The notes: a model not told the origin generated them from the letters alone. DNA of 64,000 bases from Enhygromyxa salina (GCF_002994635.1 NZ_PVNL01000044.1:100692-164691); one strand, 5' to 3'. Shown: positions 36,999 to 46,555, numbered from the stretch's first letter. Numbers and translations are program-made.

Positions 36999-38012
36999 GT
37001 GGACACACCTCCCGCTAGCCTCCTCTACCGCCTCGCGACCGCCCACTACGTCTCGCACGCGCTCCACGCGGTCGCGGCGCTTGGGGTCGCCGAGCAGCTG
37101 ACCGATCGCCCCCGCTCGGCCGAGGAGCTCGCCGCCGCCACCGGGACGCACGCGCCGTCGCTGCGCCGGGTGATGCGCCTGCTCGTGACCGAGGGCGTGT
37201 TCGTCGAGCAGGACGATGGGCGCTTCTCGTCGACGCCGCTGTCCGAGACGCTCGCCGGCGGGTTCGCCGACGCGGTGCAGGTCTTCGCCGGGTCGATGGT
37301 GCACCGACCCTGGGGCGACCTGCTCGAGACCATCCGCACCGGCGACAACGCGTTCGAGCGCGTCTACGGGCAGGGGCCGTTCGAGTACCTCGCCGACCGT
37401 CCCGAGGAGGGGGAGCGGTTCGACCGCACGATGGCGTCGTTCACTCGCTGGATCGCAATTGGCGTCGCCAAGGCCTACGACTTCTCCGAGCTCCGCCGCG
37501 TGATCGACATCGGGGGCGGGGAGGGGGCGATGATGACCGGCGTGGTACGTGCGCACCACCACCTCGAAGGTGCTGTGTTCGACCTGCCGCGGGTGGGCGC
37601 CGCCGCCCGGGCCCACATCGCCGCGGCCGAGGTCGAGGCTCGCTGCGAGTTCGTGGGCGGCGACTTCTTCGAGGCGGTGCCGGCTGGGTACGACGCCTAC
37701 TTGATCAAGCACGTCATCCACGACTGGGACGACGAGCGGGCGACACGAATCCTCGCCCGGATCCGCGAGGCGATTGGTGACGCTGACGCGCGCCTGCTCC
37801 TCGTCGAGGGCCTCTATCCGGCGAAGGTCGACGCCTCGTTCGTCGCCGCTGGCGCCGCGCGCAACGACTGCAACATGATGGTCGTCACCGGCGGCCGACA
37901 GCGCACCGAGGCCGAGCTCGCGGCGCTCTACGAACGGGCGGGCTTCACGTTGTCCCGCGTGATCCCGACCGACGCCGGCGCCTCGATCATCGAGGGCATC
38001 CCGGTCCGCTGA
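36999..38012 (+). CDS. O-methyltransferase (COMT/hydroxyneurosporene type)
   Basis: A 337-aa SAM-dependent methyltransferase using a GTG start. The N-terminal dimerisation winged helix (ALHAVAALGVAEQLTDRPRSAEELAAATG) precedes the catalytic domain with motif I VIDIGGGEGAMM, FDLPRV, CEFVGGDFFEAVP and the catalytic-base region LIKHVIHDWDDERATRIL, then LLLVEGLYP. Enzymes of this fold methylate hydroxyls of polyketides, phenols or carotenoids. Its substrate is unknown. The AraC gene upstream is the likely regulator. Confidence 0.88.
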   Translation: MDTPPASLLYRLATAHYVSHALHAVAALGVAEQLTDRPRSAEELAAATGTHAPSLRRVMRLLVTEGVFVEQDDGRFSSTPLSETLAGGFADAVQVFAGSMVHRPWGDLLETIRTGDNAFERVYGQGPFEYLADRPEEGERFDRTMASFTRWIAIGVAKAYDFSELRRVIDIGGGEGAMMTGVVRAHHHLEGAVFDLPRVGAAARAHIAAAEVEARCEFVGGDFFEAVPAGYDAYLIKHVIHDWDDERATRILARIREAIGDADARLLLVEGLYPAKVDASFVAAGAARNDCNMMVVTGGRQRTEAELAALYERAGFTLSRVIPTDAGASIIEGIPVR

Positions 38013-38078
38013 GGACGTGACGGTCGGGCCCGATCAGCACTCAGACCTCCCAACAGCTCGACCCCACGCGAGCGCGAC

Positions 38079-40445
38079 CTAGCCAATGTTCGGGCACACG
38101 TCGACCGGAAGCGTCGCGTTGTTGTCTTCGATGCACTCGTTGAGCGCGCCGCCCCCCATGCCGTCGTCGTCGACCGTGACGGTGACCGTGAACGGATTGT
38201 CGTGCGGCGCAGCCACGGTCAGCTGGACCTTCTCGCAGGTGCCCGCAATGATCGCGCCGTCGGTATACTCGACCCCGAGCAGCCCGGCGTCCTCGTCGAA
38301 GAAGCTGACGGCGACGCCGGGACCGACGCCCAGGCAGCCCTGGTTGCAGACCCGCACGCTCAAGGTCAGGTCAGGCTGGCAGGGGCCGACGGCCTGAACG
38401 TCCTGCGGGACCAGATCGGGCGCGCAGTTCTCGACGCCGCCCTGCGAGTTGCGGCGGTAGGAGTTCTCGGGGTTGCCCATCGGCGAGAGCCAATTCGACG
38501 CTTCGATCACCGGGATCCCGCCCTTCGCGTCGACGTTGGTCACGTGATAGGTGTGCTGATTCCAGATCGGCAAGGTCGCGACCCAGTTGTCGAGGCGATC
38601 CTCGAATACCTCGATCCCGGCGTCGCCAATGTTGCCTTGGCCGCTCCAGTTATTTGTGGCGACCACGATCTCGGCCTTGAAGTCGCCGTCGACGTCGGCG
38701 ACCACCGGGTACTCGCTGCGGGTCTGCGACGAGTTGATGTCGATGAACAGGATCTCGTCGTCGGTCATGATCCCGTCGCAGGCCGGGCCCGGGACCATGA
38801 GCGCGCAGTCGGGCTCGACGCCGGGGTAGATCCGCAGGTACCACTCGTCGAAGTACACGACCTCCGAGCGGCCGTCGCCGTCAAAGTCGAACACCGATGA
38901 GCCGGTGCGGCTCGACGAGCCGTCCTTGGTGTCGGCGCGCCACAGCTCGGTCAGGGTGTTGAGCCCGTCGTACTGCACGACCACGTAGAAGTCGCCACCA
39001 GCGAGGCCGACGTCGGGCAGGCCGTCGCCGTCGAAGTCGGCGATGTTGGGGGGCCCGCCCGCGCCGCCGCCGGGGATCTGGATGCTGGCCACGGTCGTGC
39101 CGTCGATCGCGTCGAGCACGTCGATCCAGCCAGAGCGCACGACCACGACCTCGGGGATGCCGTCGAGGTCGAGATCGCCGAGCCCACAGTAACCATCGGC
39201 GCCGTGGTCGGTGTTGTTCCACATGACGGAGCCGACAAAGTCGACGCCGACGGTGCCCGTGAAGGCGTAGGCGGTGCCGCCAGCGATCAGGTCGGGGCGG
39301 AAGTCGTCGTTGATGTCGGCGACGCACGAGAGCTTGCCGACGCTGCCGTTGTTGCCGTGCGAGTTGCTGCCTTGCCACAGCAGCGCGCCGTTGCTGTCGA
39401 ACACGGCGCGGCCGTAGGCGATCTCGGCGTTGCCCTGTCCGTCGAAGTTGGCGATGCTGACCCCGCCGGACTTGCCTCCGCCCGTGTAGTTGTCGGACTT
39501 CCACAGCGGGGTGCCGTCGGCCGCGAACGCGAGCAGGTTGAGGCCCTCGCCGGGGGTGACGATCTCGGGGACGCCGTCGTAGTCGAGGTCACCGATCGCC
39601 GCGCTCGCGGCCGAATCGGTCTGCCAGGCGGGGTCGTCGATCGTCCACACCTTGGCGCCCGTGTCTCCGCGAATGACCCGCAGGACCCCGTTCTCCGTGT
39701 AGTTGGGCGGGGCAAAGGAGTTGAACACGATCTCGGGGATGCAGTCGCCGTCGAGGTCGCCGACCACGGGGGTCGCGACGGACTGGACCGCGGCGGGGAG
39801 GTCGTCGGGCGCGGGGTCGAGGTGCGACCAGGTCACCGCGCAGGTGCCCATCTCGCAGATCTCTTCGGTCTGGCAGTCGGTCGCCGCGTCGACGCAGGGT
39901 CGATTCTTGCGCGCGCCCCAGGTGAAGCGCGGGACCGGGTCGAACACGCCAGGCTCGGGCTGAAACACGCAGGTGTCGTCGGCCAGGTCGGGGACGCAGG
40001 CGCCGAGATCGGGATCGCAGACCTCACCGGTGCCGCACACCGAGCGGGTGTCCGTGGCGCAGCTCGACGGCTGGCAGGGATCGCCGGGGACGATGCACCC
40101 GCCCGCGAAGCAGACCTGATCTGCGGTGCAGCACTGACCGGGATCGCTGCCGCACACCGGGTCGCCGCCACAGTCGATCACGCAGCTGTTGGTGTCGAGA
40201 TCGCAGACCTCGTCCGCGTTGCAGCACTCGCCGCCGCACACGACCGGGCACGGATCACCGTCGCCGTCGCCCGCTGGATCGCCGTCGCCGTCGCCTGCGG
40301 TCGAGTCGGAGTCTGCAGTGCCCGACTGGCTCGCCATGGTCACTCCGGTGCCCTCTTCGTCGTCGACCGCGGGCGTGTTGTCGCCGCAGGCGAGCGCGAG
40401 GGCAGGGACCAGCAAGGTGCACAGGTTCAGGGCAGATCGACGCAT
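38079..40445 (-). CDS. Large FG-GAP/VCBS beta-propeller lipoprotein
   Basis: A 788-aa lipoprotein. The ATG at 40445 gives a signal peptide ending A-L-A-C, then a G-D-G-D linker, then a disulfide-rich region with repeated C-x-x-x-x-C-C and C-D-x-x-x-x-x-C modules (about 60-165). After that come some ten FG-GAP-like blades with Ca-binding D-x-D-x-D-G motifs (VVGDLDGDCIPEIVF, AIGDLDYDGVPEIV, GLGDLDLDGIPEVVV, ADVDGDFKAEIVV) and a CARDB-like C-terminal domain (CAPDLVPQDVQAVGPCQPDLTLSVRVCNQG). It is probably a surface adhesin or scaffold. The longer frame upstream to 41996 overlaps the next gene and is not coding. Confidence 0.85.
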   Translation of the reverse strand: MRRSALNLCTLLVPALALACGDNTPAVDDEEGTGVTMASQSGTADSDSTAGDGDGDPAGDGDGDPCPVVCGGECCNADEVCDLDTNSCVIDCGGDPVCGSDPGQCCTADQVCFAGGCIVPGDPCQPSSCATDTRSVCGTGEVCDPDLGACVPDLADDTCVFQPEPGVFDPVPRFTWGARKNRPCVDAATDCQTEEICEMGTCAVTWSHLDPAPDDLPAAVQSVATPVVGDLDGDCIPEIVFNSFAPPNYTENGVLRVIRGDTGAKVWTIDDPAWQTDSAASAAIGDLDYDGVPEIVTPGEGLNLLAFAADGTPLWKSDNYTGGGKSGGVSIANFDGQGNAEIAYGRAVFDSNGALLWQGSNSHGNNGSVGKLSCVADINDDFRPDLIAGGTAYAFTGTVGVDFVGSVMWNNTDHGADGYCGLGDLDLDGIPEVVVVRSGWIDVLDAIDGTTVASIQIPGGGAGGPPNIADFDGDGLPDVGLAGGDFYVVVQYDGLNTLTELWRADTKDGSSSRTGSSVFDFDGDGRSEVVYFDEWYLRIYPGVEPDCALMVPGPACDGIMTDDEILFIDINSSQTRSEYPVVADVDGDFKAEIVVATNNWSGQGNIGDAGIEVFEDRLDNWVATLPIWNQHTYHVTNVDAKGGIPVIEASNWLSPMGNPENSYRRNSQGGVENCAPDLVPQDVQAVGPCQPDLTLSVRVCNQGCLGVGPGVAVSFFDEDAGLLGVEYTDGAIIAGTCEKVQLTVAAPHDNPFTVTVTVDDDGMGGGALNECIEDNNATLPVDVCPNIG

Positions 40446-40574
40446 GGCCGGATCATACGTCGCTCCGATCCGACGCGGAACGATGATCAGCTCGGGGACG
40501 CAGGAATTAATGGTTTTTGGCGTGGCTGTGACATTCTCGCGCGGCTGCCCAGTCGTTGGGTTCGAGTCACGACC

Positions 40575-42125
40575 ATGAAGATCAAGCTGGACTCCCTGCA
40601 CCTGACGATCCTCGCCGCTCTCGGCCTGGCCTGCGCCTCGCGTCCGGCTCTCGACGACGACGGCGCAACCACGACGACCAGCAACGGGACCGCGGGGACC
40701 GACACGACGGGCGGGACCGAGACCGGCGGGGTCGAGCCCCACGTGTGCGAGAACCCAGAGCCGATCTTGCAGGCGGGCACCGAGCTGCCCAGCGGGTTCG
40801 TGCGCTGCGACGACGGCTTCATTCACCGCAGGGAGCAGCTCGAGTGTGTCGACCCGCAGGGCGCGGACGCGGCGTCGTGCGCGAGCGACGGGGGCGGCAG
40901 CTGCCAGACCGGGGCCGACTGCATCGACCACGAGCATGGTCGCTGCGTCGAGGACCCGTTCGGCGGGTGCCTGTGCGAGTACGGCTGCGCGACCGATGCC
41001 GACTGCGCCGCGGGGTTGATCTGCGCGTGCGCGGGCGTGACCGGGGATCACTCGATTTGCATCCCCGCGCACTGCACGATCGACGACGAGTGTGGTGAGG
41101 GGCTGTGCGGGCTCAGCGAGTACGAAGGCTGCTGTGGGACCAGCTTCTCGACCGCGTGCGCGGCCCCAGACGCGAGCTGCCACGTCGACAGCGAGTGCGG
41201 CGAGGCGCTGTGCGACCCGAGCCTGCCCGAGAGCGAGCTGGTCATGTACGAGTGCGCGGCCGAGAGCGACGCTGGTGAGGACGCGGGCGACTGGACCTGC
41301 AAGCCGCCGGGCTGGTGCGGGTGCGACTGCGGGCGACCCTTCTTCGTCGACGGCGAAGCTCGGGTCGCGGCCACGCTCGCGCGGGCGGACTGGTGCGACG
41401 AGCTGCGGCCGCGGTTGCTCGACGCGCGCACGCGTCAGGTGTTGGCGGCGCGTTGGTCGGAGATCGCCGCGTTCGAGCACGCGTCGGTCGCTTCGTTCGC
41501 CCGGTTTGGACTGCAGCTCATGCAGCTCGGCGCGCCGCCGCAGCTGCTGCGCGACAACCAGCGCGCGCTGGCCGACGAGATCGTGCACGCGCGGCTGGCC
41601 TTCGGGTTGGCGTCGGCCTACGCGGGCGGGCCGGTGGGACCCGGCGGGCTCGATGTCGGCGCGGCGCTCGAGCGCGAGACGGATCTGCGCGGGATCGTCG
41701 AGGGATTGATCGTCGAGGCGTGCATGGGCGAGACGCTCGCGGCGATCGAGGCGCATGAGGCCGCGCTGTGGGCCGAAGATCCGGTGGTCGCGGCGGTGCT
41801 CGAGCAGATCGCCGCCGACGAGTGGCGCCACGCCCAGCTGGGGTGGCGGTCGCTGGCGTGGATCCTCGATGGCGCCGAGCCAGAGCTGCGTCGGTTTGCG
41901 CTGTTCGTGCTCGAGGCTGGCGTGGAGTCGCTGGGCATGGCGACGGCCGCCGAGGGAGGCGCGCCGGGCGAGGACGACGGGCAGCTGCGCGCGCACGGCC
42001 TGCTCGATCCGGTCGCCCGACAGGAGCTGCGCCGCGCGGGGGTCGAGGCCGTGATCGGGCCGTGCGTGGCCGCGCTGCGCGAGCGCCTGGCGAGCGGGCC
42101 GAGCGAGCGCTGGCTCCGGAGTTGA
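40575..42125 (+). CDS. Cys-rich lipoprotein with ferritin-like diiron domain
   Basis: A 516-aa lipoprotein. The signal peptide ends G-L-A-C, followed by a Thr/Gly linker and a disulfide-rich region (about 50-265) with some 30 Cys. The C-terminal 240 residues are helical and carry the ferritin-like iron ligands twice over: FEHASVASFARF, ADEIVHARLAF, EACMGETLAAIEAHEA and ADEWRHAQLGW, i.e. two Glu and two ExxH motifs. Such a domain can bind two irons and act as an oxidase or peroxidase, but here it would be outside the cytoplasm. Start chosen at the ATG 40575, divergent from the FG-GAP lipoprotein with 129 bases between. Confidence 0.85.
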   Translation: MKIKLDSLHLTILAALGLACASRPALDDDGATTTTSNGTAGTDTTGGTETGGVEPHVCENPEPILQAGTELPSGFVRCDDGFIHRREQLECVDPQGADAASCASDGGGSCQTGADCIDHEHGRCVEDPFGGCLCEYGCATDADCAAGLICACAGVTGDHSICIPAHCTIDDECGEGLCGLSEYEGCCGTSFSTACAAPDASCHVDSECGEALCDPSLPESELVMYECAAESDAGEDAGDWTCKPPGWCGCDCGRPFFVDGEARVAATLARADWCDELRPRLLDARTRQVLAARWSEIAAFEHASVASFARFGLQLMQLGAPPQLLRDNQRALADEIVHARLAFGLASAYAGGPVGPGGLDVGAALERETDLRGIVEGLIVEACMGETLAAIEAHEAALWAEDPVVAAVLEQIAADEWRHAQLGWRSLAWILDGAEPELRRFALFVLEAGVESLGMATAAEGGAPGEDDGQLRAHGLLDPVARQELRRAGVEAVIGPCVAALRERLASGPSERWLRS

Positions 42126-42132
42126 CGATCGC

Positions 42133-42756
42133 TCACCACGCGGACAGGTGGTCGTCGAAGTCCGTCACGATCGAGACGTAGCGCCCCAGCACCCGCGCCG
42201 CCTCGCGCAGCTGCTGGGCCCCGGCCAGGGTGATCTGCGTCCGCCACAGCGTCATCCCCCACAGCGTCGTGCTCCCCTGCAGCAGGCTGATCGCCCCCGC
42301 GCCGTCGATCTTGGTCCCCAGCAGCGAGAGCTCCTCGAGCGCGGGCAGGCTCGCCAGTGGCGACAGGGCCTCGCTATCGAGCGCGGTGTTGTCATCGAGC
42401 ACGAGCTGGCGAAGCTTCGGCGGCGCCGCCCTGGCCAGCGCGATGATCCCCGCCGGACCGATCTCGCAGCGACATACGAACAGCCGCTTGAGCCCCGCGA
42501 TCAGCGGTGAGCTCGCCAGCGCGGTGAGCCCCTCGTCACCGATCGGGTTGTCGTCCAGGCCCAGGCACTCGAGCCCGATCAGCGGCTCGGCGCTCGCCAG
42601 CACCTGGGCGGTCTCGAGGCCGAGCCCCGCCTTGCCCGTGATCAACACCTGAACGTCAGTCGATGCAGGATCCAGCGCGATGGCTCGAACTTGCGCCGCC
42701 GACAGCGGCGCCCGTCTGTGGATCGCATGGTTGATCTTGCGCTGGCGGTCGCTCAT
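42133..42756 (-). CDS. Leucine-rich repeat protein
   Basis: A 207-aa soluble protein, starting at the ATG 42756 after GAGG. It holds about six leucine-rich repeats of roughly 24 residues (LIGLECLGLDDNPIGDEGLTALASS, LKRLFVCRCEIGPAGIIALARA, LRQLVLDDNTALDSEALSPLAS, LEELSLLGTKIDGAGAISLL, LWGMTLWRTQITLAGAQQLREA) of the ribonuclease-inhibitor type. Usually a protein-binding scaffold; partner unknown. It converges with the ferritin-like gene and follows the 2OG oxygenase in the same direction. Confidence 0.75.
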   Translation of the reverse strand: MSDRQRKINHAIHRRAPLSAAQVRAIALDPASTDVQVLITGKAGLGLETAQVLASAEPLIGLECLGLDDNPIGDEGLTALASSPLIAGLKRLFVCRCEIGPAGIIALARAAPPKLRQLVLDDNTALDSEALSPLASLPALEELSLLGTKIDGAGAISLLQGSTTLWGMTLWRTQITLAGAQQLREAARVLGRYVSIVTDFDDHLSAW

Positions 42757-42789
42757 GCGGGAGAGCCTCAGCCTCGAGTCTGCCACAGA

Positions 42790-43476
42790 CTACACGCGAT
42801 CGGCGCGATATTGTGGCCAGTCGGCGCTGTAGAACACCTCGGTCTCGAGCACGAACTTGCGGCCGCGCGAGACCACATGATCGATGTGGGTGAGCGAGTG
42901 TGGGAACACGCAGACCCGACCGGTCCGGGCCTGAACCGTGCGACCGAGCTGGGGAAATTCGACGCCGCCACCCGTGAAATGATCGTTGAGAAACACCAAC
43001 ACGCTCAGCTGGCTGAGCTGCCCGTCCGCGGTCTCGCGCGCCGGATCTGTGTGGGACCGCGTGCCCTCGCCCCGGCGGTATTCGATGCAGCGCAGCAGTG
43101 GCTTGAGCCCGGTGAGCTCGGCGCCTTCGCGGGCGGTGGGCAGCTGCGCGAGCAACCGGTAGTACAGCCGCAGGGCCATGATCGGCAGGTCGAGGACGGC
43201 GAAGCGTGGGCGGTCGCGGTCGTCACCGACCAGGCGGCAGGGTCGGTCGGAATCGTTTGCGCGGCGCGGCGGCAACGCGTGAGGACCGTTGGCGGCGCGG
43301 AGCAACTCGGCGGTGGTCGTGAGCCAGCTGTCGGTGTCGGCCTGCTTGATCAGCGCGCGGCAGCTGCTGGCGTCGAGCACATCGTCGATCACGCGGAGCG
43401 CGGGTGCGCGTGGGTCATGGGGCAGGGCAACGAGTTCGCTCGATCGCGGGACAAGCTCACTGGGCCATACGGTCAT
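42790..43476 (-). CDS. 2-oxoglutarate/Fe(II)-dependent dioxygenase
   Basis: A 228-aa enzyme of the prolyl-4-hydroxylase type (double-stranded beta-helix). Iron ligands are His 142 and Asp 144 (RSHTDPAR) and a distal His in LTHIDHVVSRGRKFVLET (His 197 or 200), with Arg/Lys 206-207 to bind 2-oxoglutarate. VLVFLNDHFTGGGVEFPQLG lies between, as in P4H relatives. It hydroxylates a protein or small molecule; target unknown. A perfect TATAAT lies 60 bases before its ATG. Confidence 0.8.
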   Translation of the reverse strand: MTVWPSELVPRSSELVALPHDPRAPALRVIDDVLDASSCRALIKQADTDSWLTTTAELLRAANGPHALPPRRANDSDRPCRLVGDDRDRPRFAVLDLPIMALRLYYRLLAQLPTAREGAELTGLKPLLRCIEYRRGEGTRSHTDPARETADGQLSQLSVLVFLNDHFTGGGVEFPQLGRTVQARTGRVCVFPHSLTHIDHVVSRGRKFVLETEVFYSADWPQYRADRV

Positions 43477-43535
43477 GCGGCCCGATAGAGCACTCGCTGT
43501 ACCAACCGGCGCCCTCGGTCGATGTTATTGATATC

Positions 43536-43541
43536 ATTATA
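43536..43541 (-). promoter_or_regulatory. Consensus -10 in an AT-rich divergent promoter region
   Basis: TATAAT on the minus strand within an AT-rich island (43521-43552) that also holds the 8-bp palindrome TGATATCA. It stands out in this GC-rich window and probably drives the dioxygenase gene. The -35 is weak, so an activator may bind here. Confidence 0.45.
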
Positions 43542-43686
43542 GTTTTAGATTGTGTCGAACCGCGCACCGGGTCGCCGATCGGACACCGGGGTCAGACGGC
43601 GATGAATCTGGCCACTGACCCGAGGATCGTGTGCACGGGAGTTCTTTGGGTATGCTTGCGCCCGTCCGCTCCGGAGACCACTCGAC

Positions 43687-45225
43687 ATGAACTACACCAT
43701 CGACTCGCTCAGCACCGCCTCTCGCACTCTCTTACTCGCGCTGCCGCTCGCGTTTCCGCTCATCGGATGCGGCGACGACAAGCCCGCAGACACGGCCGGG
43801 ACCGAGGACACGACCGGCGATGGTGACGGTGATGGCGACGGTGACGGTGACGGTGATGGTGATGGCGACGGTGATGGAGACGGCGACACCGAGCCCGATC
43901 CCAACTATCCGCTGTGTTCGTGCGACCAGTTCGAGGGCGCCTGCGTCCAGGTCAGCGCCGACGACGAAGAGGGCCTGCAGATCGCCGCGAACTCGCTCGA
44001 AGACGACACCACCTTGGTGCTCGGGCTCGGCACCTTCGAGCTCGACAATCAGGTCACGATCCGCGCCAACGGGATCACCGTCTGTGGTCAGGGGATGGGC
44101 GTCGAGGGCAGCTTCGACGCTGGCACCAGCCTCGACTTCGCGGCCCAGGCCACGCAGTCCAACGGCCTCGACGTGGTCGGCGACAACTTCACGGTCAGGG
44201 ACCTCGCAATCGTCGACGCCAAGAAGGACGGCCTGCGCATCGAGGACTCCGACGGCGTCACGATCCAGCGCGTGCGCGCGACCTGGCGGCTCGAGGGTGA
44301 CGCGAGCAACGGCTCGTACGGGCTGTATCCGGTCAAGGTCTCGCATGTGCTGATCGAGGACTCGGCGGCGTACAACTCGTCGGATGCCGGCATCTACGTG
44401 GGCCAGTGTCAGCACGCGATCGTGCGCAACAACATCGCCAAGCAGAACGTCGCGGGCATCGAGATCGAGAACACCCAGTTCGCCGACGTCTACGGCAACC
44501 TGGCCGAGGACAACACCGGCGGCCTGTTGATCTTCGATCTGCCGGGCAACCCGGTGATCGGGCGTGACATCCACATCCACGACAACATCGTGATCGACAA
44601 CAACCGGCCAAACTTCGCGCCGGGTGGCACGGTCAAGGCGATCCCGGTCGGGACCGGGACCTTCGCCATGGCCTCGCGCCGGGTCGAGATCAACAACAAC
44701 ACCTACGCCGACAACGGCACGTCCGACATTGCGATCCTCAGCGGCCTGGTGATCGAGGGCGACCCCGAGGCGTGGGCCCTGTCGATGGCCGAGCTCGTCG
44801 GCGACATCTCGGGGCTCGAGCTCCCGACCAACGGCGACACGGTCTACAGCTACCGGACCAACAACGTCTACATCCACGACAACACCCACTCGGGCAGCGG
44901 CACCAACCCGTATCTGTCGACGATGGATCAGGAGTTTGGCCTGCTGCTCGCGGTGGTCTACGGCCAGGATCTACCGATCGATCAGATTCTGTACGACACC
45001 GTCGAGGAGTCCTCGTTCTCGCCGAGCGACGCCGGGATGAACTCGAACGACAACCAGATCTGCATCGGCACCAACGAGGGTGGGAGCTTCGCCAGCATCA
45101 ACATCGAACCGCTGTCGGTGATGGGCGGTACGGTCGACGATCTGTTCCGGCCGGCGGCCCCCTACACCCCGTTCGACTGCAGTGACCTCGCGGGCGGGCC
45201 GATCATGCCCCCGGACATGGACTAA
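43687..45225 (+). CDS. Parallel beta-helix lipoprotein
   Basis: A 512-aa lipoprotein: signal peptide ending P-L-I-G-C, a pure G-D repeat linker of about 22 residues, then a right-handed beta-helix built from repeats such as GLDVVGDNFTVRDLAIVDAKKDGLRIEDSDGVTIQRV, ISDAGIYVGQC-like turns and ADVYGNLAEDNTGGLLI. It resembles the family of periplasmic beta-helix proteins found next to SO2930-type diheme cytochromes, and such a gene follows 6 bases downstream. Function of that pair is not known. The linker DNA (about 43820-43890) is a low-complexity GGTGACGGT repeat. Confidence 0.85.
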   Translation: MNYTIDSLSTASRTLLLALPLAFPLIGCGDDKPADTAGTEDTTGDGDGDGDGDGDGDGDGDGDGDGDTEPDPNYPLCSCDQFEGACVQVSADDEEGLQIAANSLEDDTTLVLGLGTFELDNQVTIRANGITVCGQGMGVEGSFDAGTSLDFAAQATQSNGLDVVGDNFTVRDLAIVDAKKDGLRIEDSDGVTIQRVRATWRLEGDASNGSYGLYPVKVSHVLIEDSAAYNSSDAGIYVGQCQHAIVRNNIAKQNVAGIEIENTQFADVYGNLAEDNTGGLLIFDLPGNPVIGRDIHIHDNIVIDNNRPNFAPGGTVKAIPVGTGTFAMASRRVEINNNTYADNGTSDIAILSGLVIEGDPEAWALSMAELVGDISGLELPTNGDTVYSYRTNNVYIHDNTHSGSGTNPYLSTMDQEFGLLLAVVYGQDLPIDQILYDTVEESSFSPSDAGMNSNDNQICIGTNEGGSFASINIEPLSVMGGTVDDLFRPAAPYTPFDCSDLAGGPIMPPDMD

Positions 45226-45231
45226 GTCGGC

Positions 45232-46542
45232 ATGCGTCACCCAACACCCACACCGGGGCGCGACCTCGGCATCGGCGCCTGCTCCAAATTATCGAGCGGC
45301 CTCACGAGCGTTCTGATGGGCCTGGGGCTGGTGATCGTGATCGGCTGTGGTGACAGCGGGGGTGACGATCAGGCCACCAGCGCCGACACGACCACCGAGT
45401 CGGGGTCGGGGAGCTCGGACGAGTCGGCGGGCACGGACACGGACACCGAGACCGAGACCGGCGACACCGGGGTCGAGCTGTGCCCGACCCAGGGCGTCGA
45501 CCTCGACAGCCCGCCGCCGGAGCTGCTGTCCGACATGTGCCTGGTCCGCTGGGATGGCGATCAGCTGCAGTACGAGGACAACGTGTACGCGTATGACCTC
45601 AACACCGTGCTGTTCAGCGACTTCGCGCTGAAGGGCCGGGCGATCTACATCCCGCCCGGCGAGACCGCGACCTACGTCGACAACGGCGTGATCGACTTCC
45701 CGGTCGGCACGGTGATCCTCAAGTCCTTCATGTTCCCCGCGGATCTGCGCGAGCCCGAGCTCGACATCGATCTCATCGAGACGCGCGCGCTGATCCGCTA
45801 CCCGGACAAGTGGAAGGGCTACCCGTACATCTGGGATCACGAGCTCGGTGACGCGGTGCTGACCGTGCAGGGCGAGGTCCGGCCGGTCGACTTCATTGGC
45901 CCCGACGGGATCGAGCGCACGGCGACCTACTTGGTCCCGCAGAAGAACCAGTGCCTCGAGTGCCATGAGGTCAAGGACGAGCTCGACGAGACCGTGGTGG
46001 TCCCGATCGGGCCGCGGCCCCGCTACCTCAACCGCGAGTCCAGCGTCGTGCCGGACAGCAACCAGCTGAGCGTGTTCGCCGACGCGGGGTGGCTGACCGG
46101 GGTGCCGGCGATCGACCAGGTGCCCAAGGCCTGGGACCACCGATCTCTGGCTGACACGCCCGTCGATCAGATGGACGACGCGACCCTCACCACGGCGGCG
46201 CGCGACTACCTGGACATCAACTGCTCGTACTGCCACAACCCGCGCGGGGTCAACGGCATCTCGTCGCAGCTGTTCTTGAACTGGGACAACGAGGACGAGT
46301 TTCACCTCGGGTTCTGCAAGAAGCCCGGCTCCGCCGGCAAGGGCGGTGAGAACCGCCACTTCGACATCGTGCCGGGGGACGCGGAGGCGTCGATCTTGGT
46401 CTACCGAACCGAGACCCTGGACCTGGGCTCGATGATGCCGCTGATCGGGCGCAGCTTGGTGCACGAGGACGGCATCGGACTGCTGCGGGCGTGGATCGAC
46501 GGGCTGCCGCCGGACGACTGCCTGCAGACGCCGGACCCCTGA
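45232..46542 (+). CDS. SO2930-family diheme c-type cytochrome lipoprotein
   Basis: A 436-aa lipoprotein with a long N-terminus, hydrophobic core MGLGLVIVIG and lipobox V-I-G-C, followed by an acidic Thr/Ser linker. It has two heme motifs, CLECH and CSYCH. The segments VLFSDFALKGRAIYIPPG, GTVILKSFMFP, WKGYPYIWDHE and the ending MMPLIGRSLVHEDGIGLLRAWI are characteristic of this family. It lies 6 bases after the beta-helix gene, the arrangement known for the family. Probably an electron carrier or peroxidase-like enzyme of the periplasm. Confidence 0.85.
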   Translation: MRHPTPTPGRDLGIGACSKLSSGLTSVLMGLGLVIVIGCGDSGGDDQATSADTTTESGSGSSDESAGTDTDTETETGDTGVELCPTQGVDLDSPPPELLSDMCLVRWDGDQLQYEDNVYAYDLNTVLFSDFALKGRAIYIPPGETATYVDNGVIDFPVGTVILKSFMFPADLREPELDIDLIETRALIRYPDKWKGYPYIWDHELGDAVLTVQGEVRPVDFIGPDGIERTATYLVPQKNQCLECHEVKDELDETVVVPIGPRPRYLNRESSVVPDSNQLSVFADAGWLTGVPAIDQVPKAWDHRSLADTPVDQMDDATLTTAARDYLDINCSYCHNPRGVNGISSQLFLNWDNEDEFHLGFCKKPGSAGKGGENRHFDIVPGDAEASILVYRTETLDLGSMMPLIGRSLVHEDGIGLLRAWIDGLPPDDCLQTPDP

Positions 46543-46555
46543 ATCAGCGCCGCGC

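Noticed and set aside
35829..37721. 630-aa open frame on the minus strand
   Set aside because: Covers the lipoprotein end, the AraC gene and the methyltransferase, all clearly coded on the plus strand.
39204..40574. Upstream extension of the ferritin-like protein frame
   Set aside because: It overlaps the FG-GAP lipoprotein on the other strand. The signal peptide at 40575 marks the true start.
40446..41996. Upstream extension of the FG-GAP lipoprotein frame
   Set aside because: Overlaps the ferritin-like gene. The signal peptide at 40445 marks the true start.
43820..43890. GGTGAC-type tandem repeat as a possible CRISPR or VNTR array
   Set aside because: It is the coding DNA of a Gly-Asp linker with no spacers. 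Similar linkers occur in many lipoproteins here.
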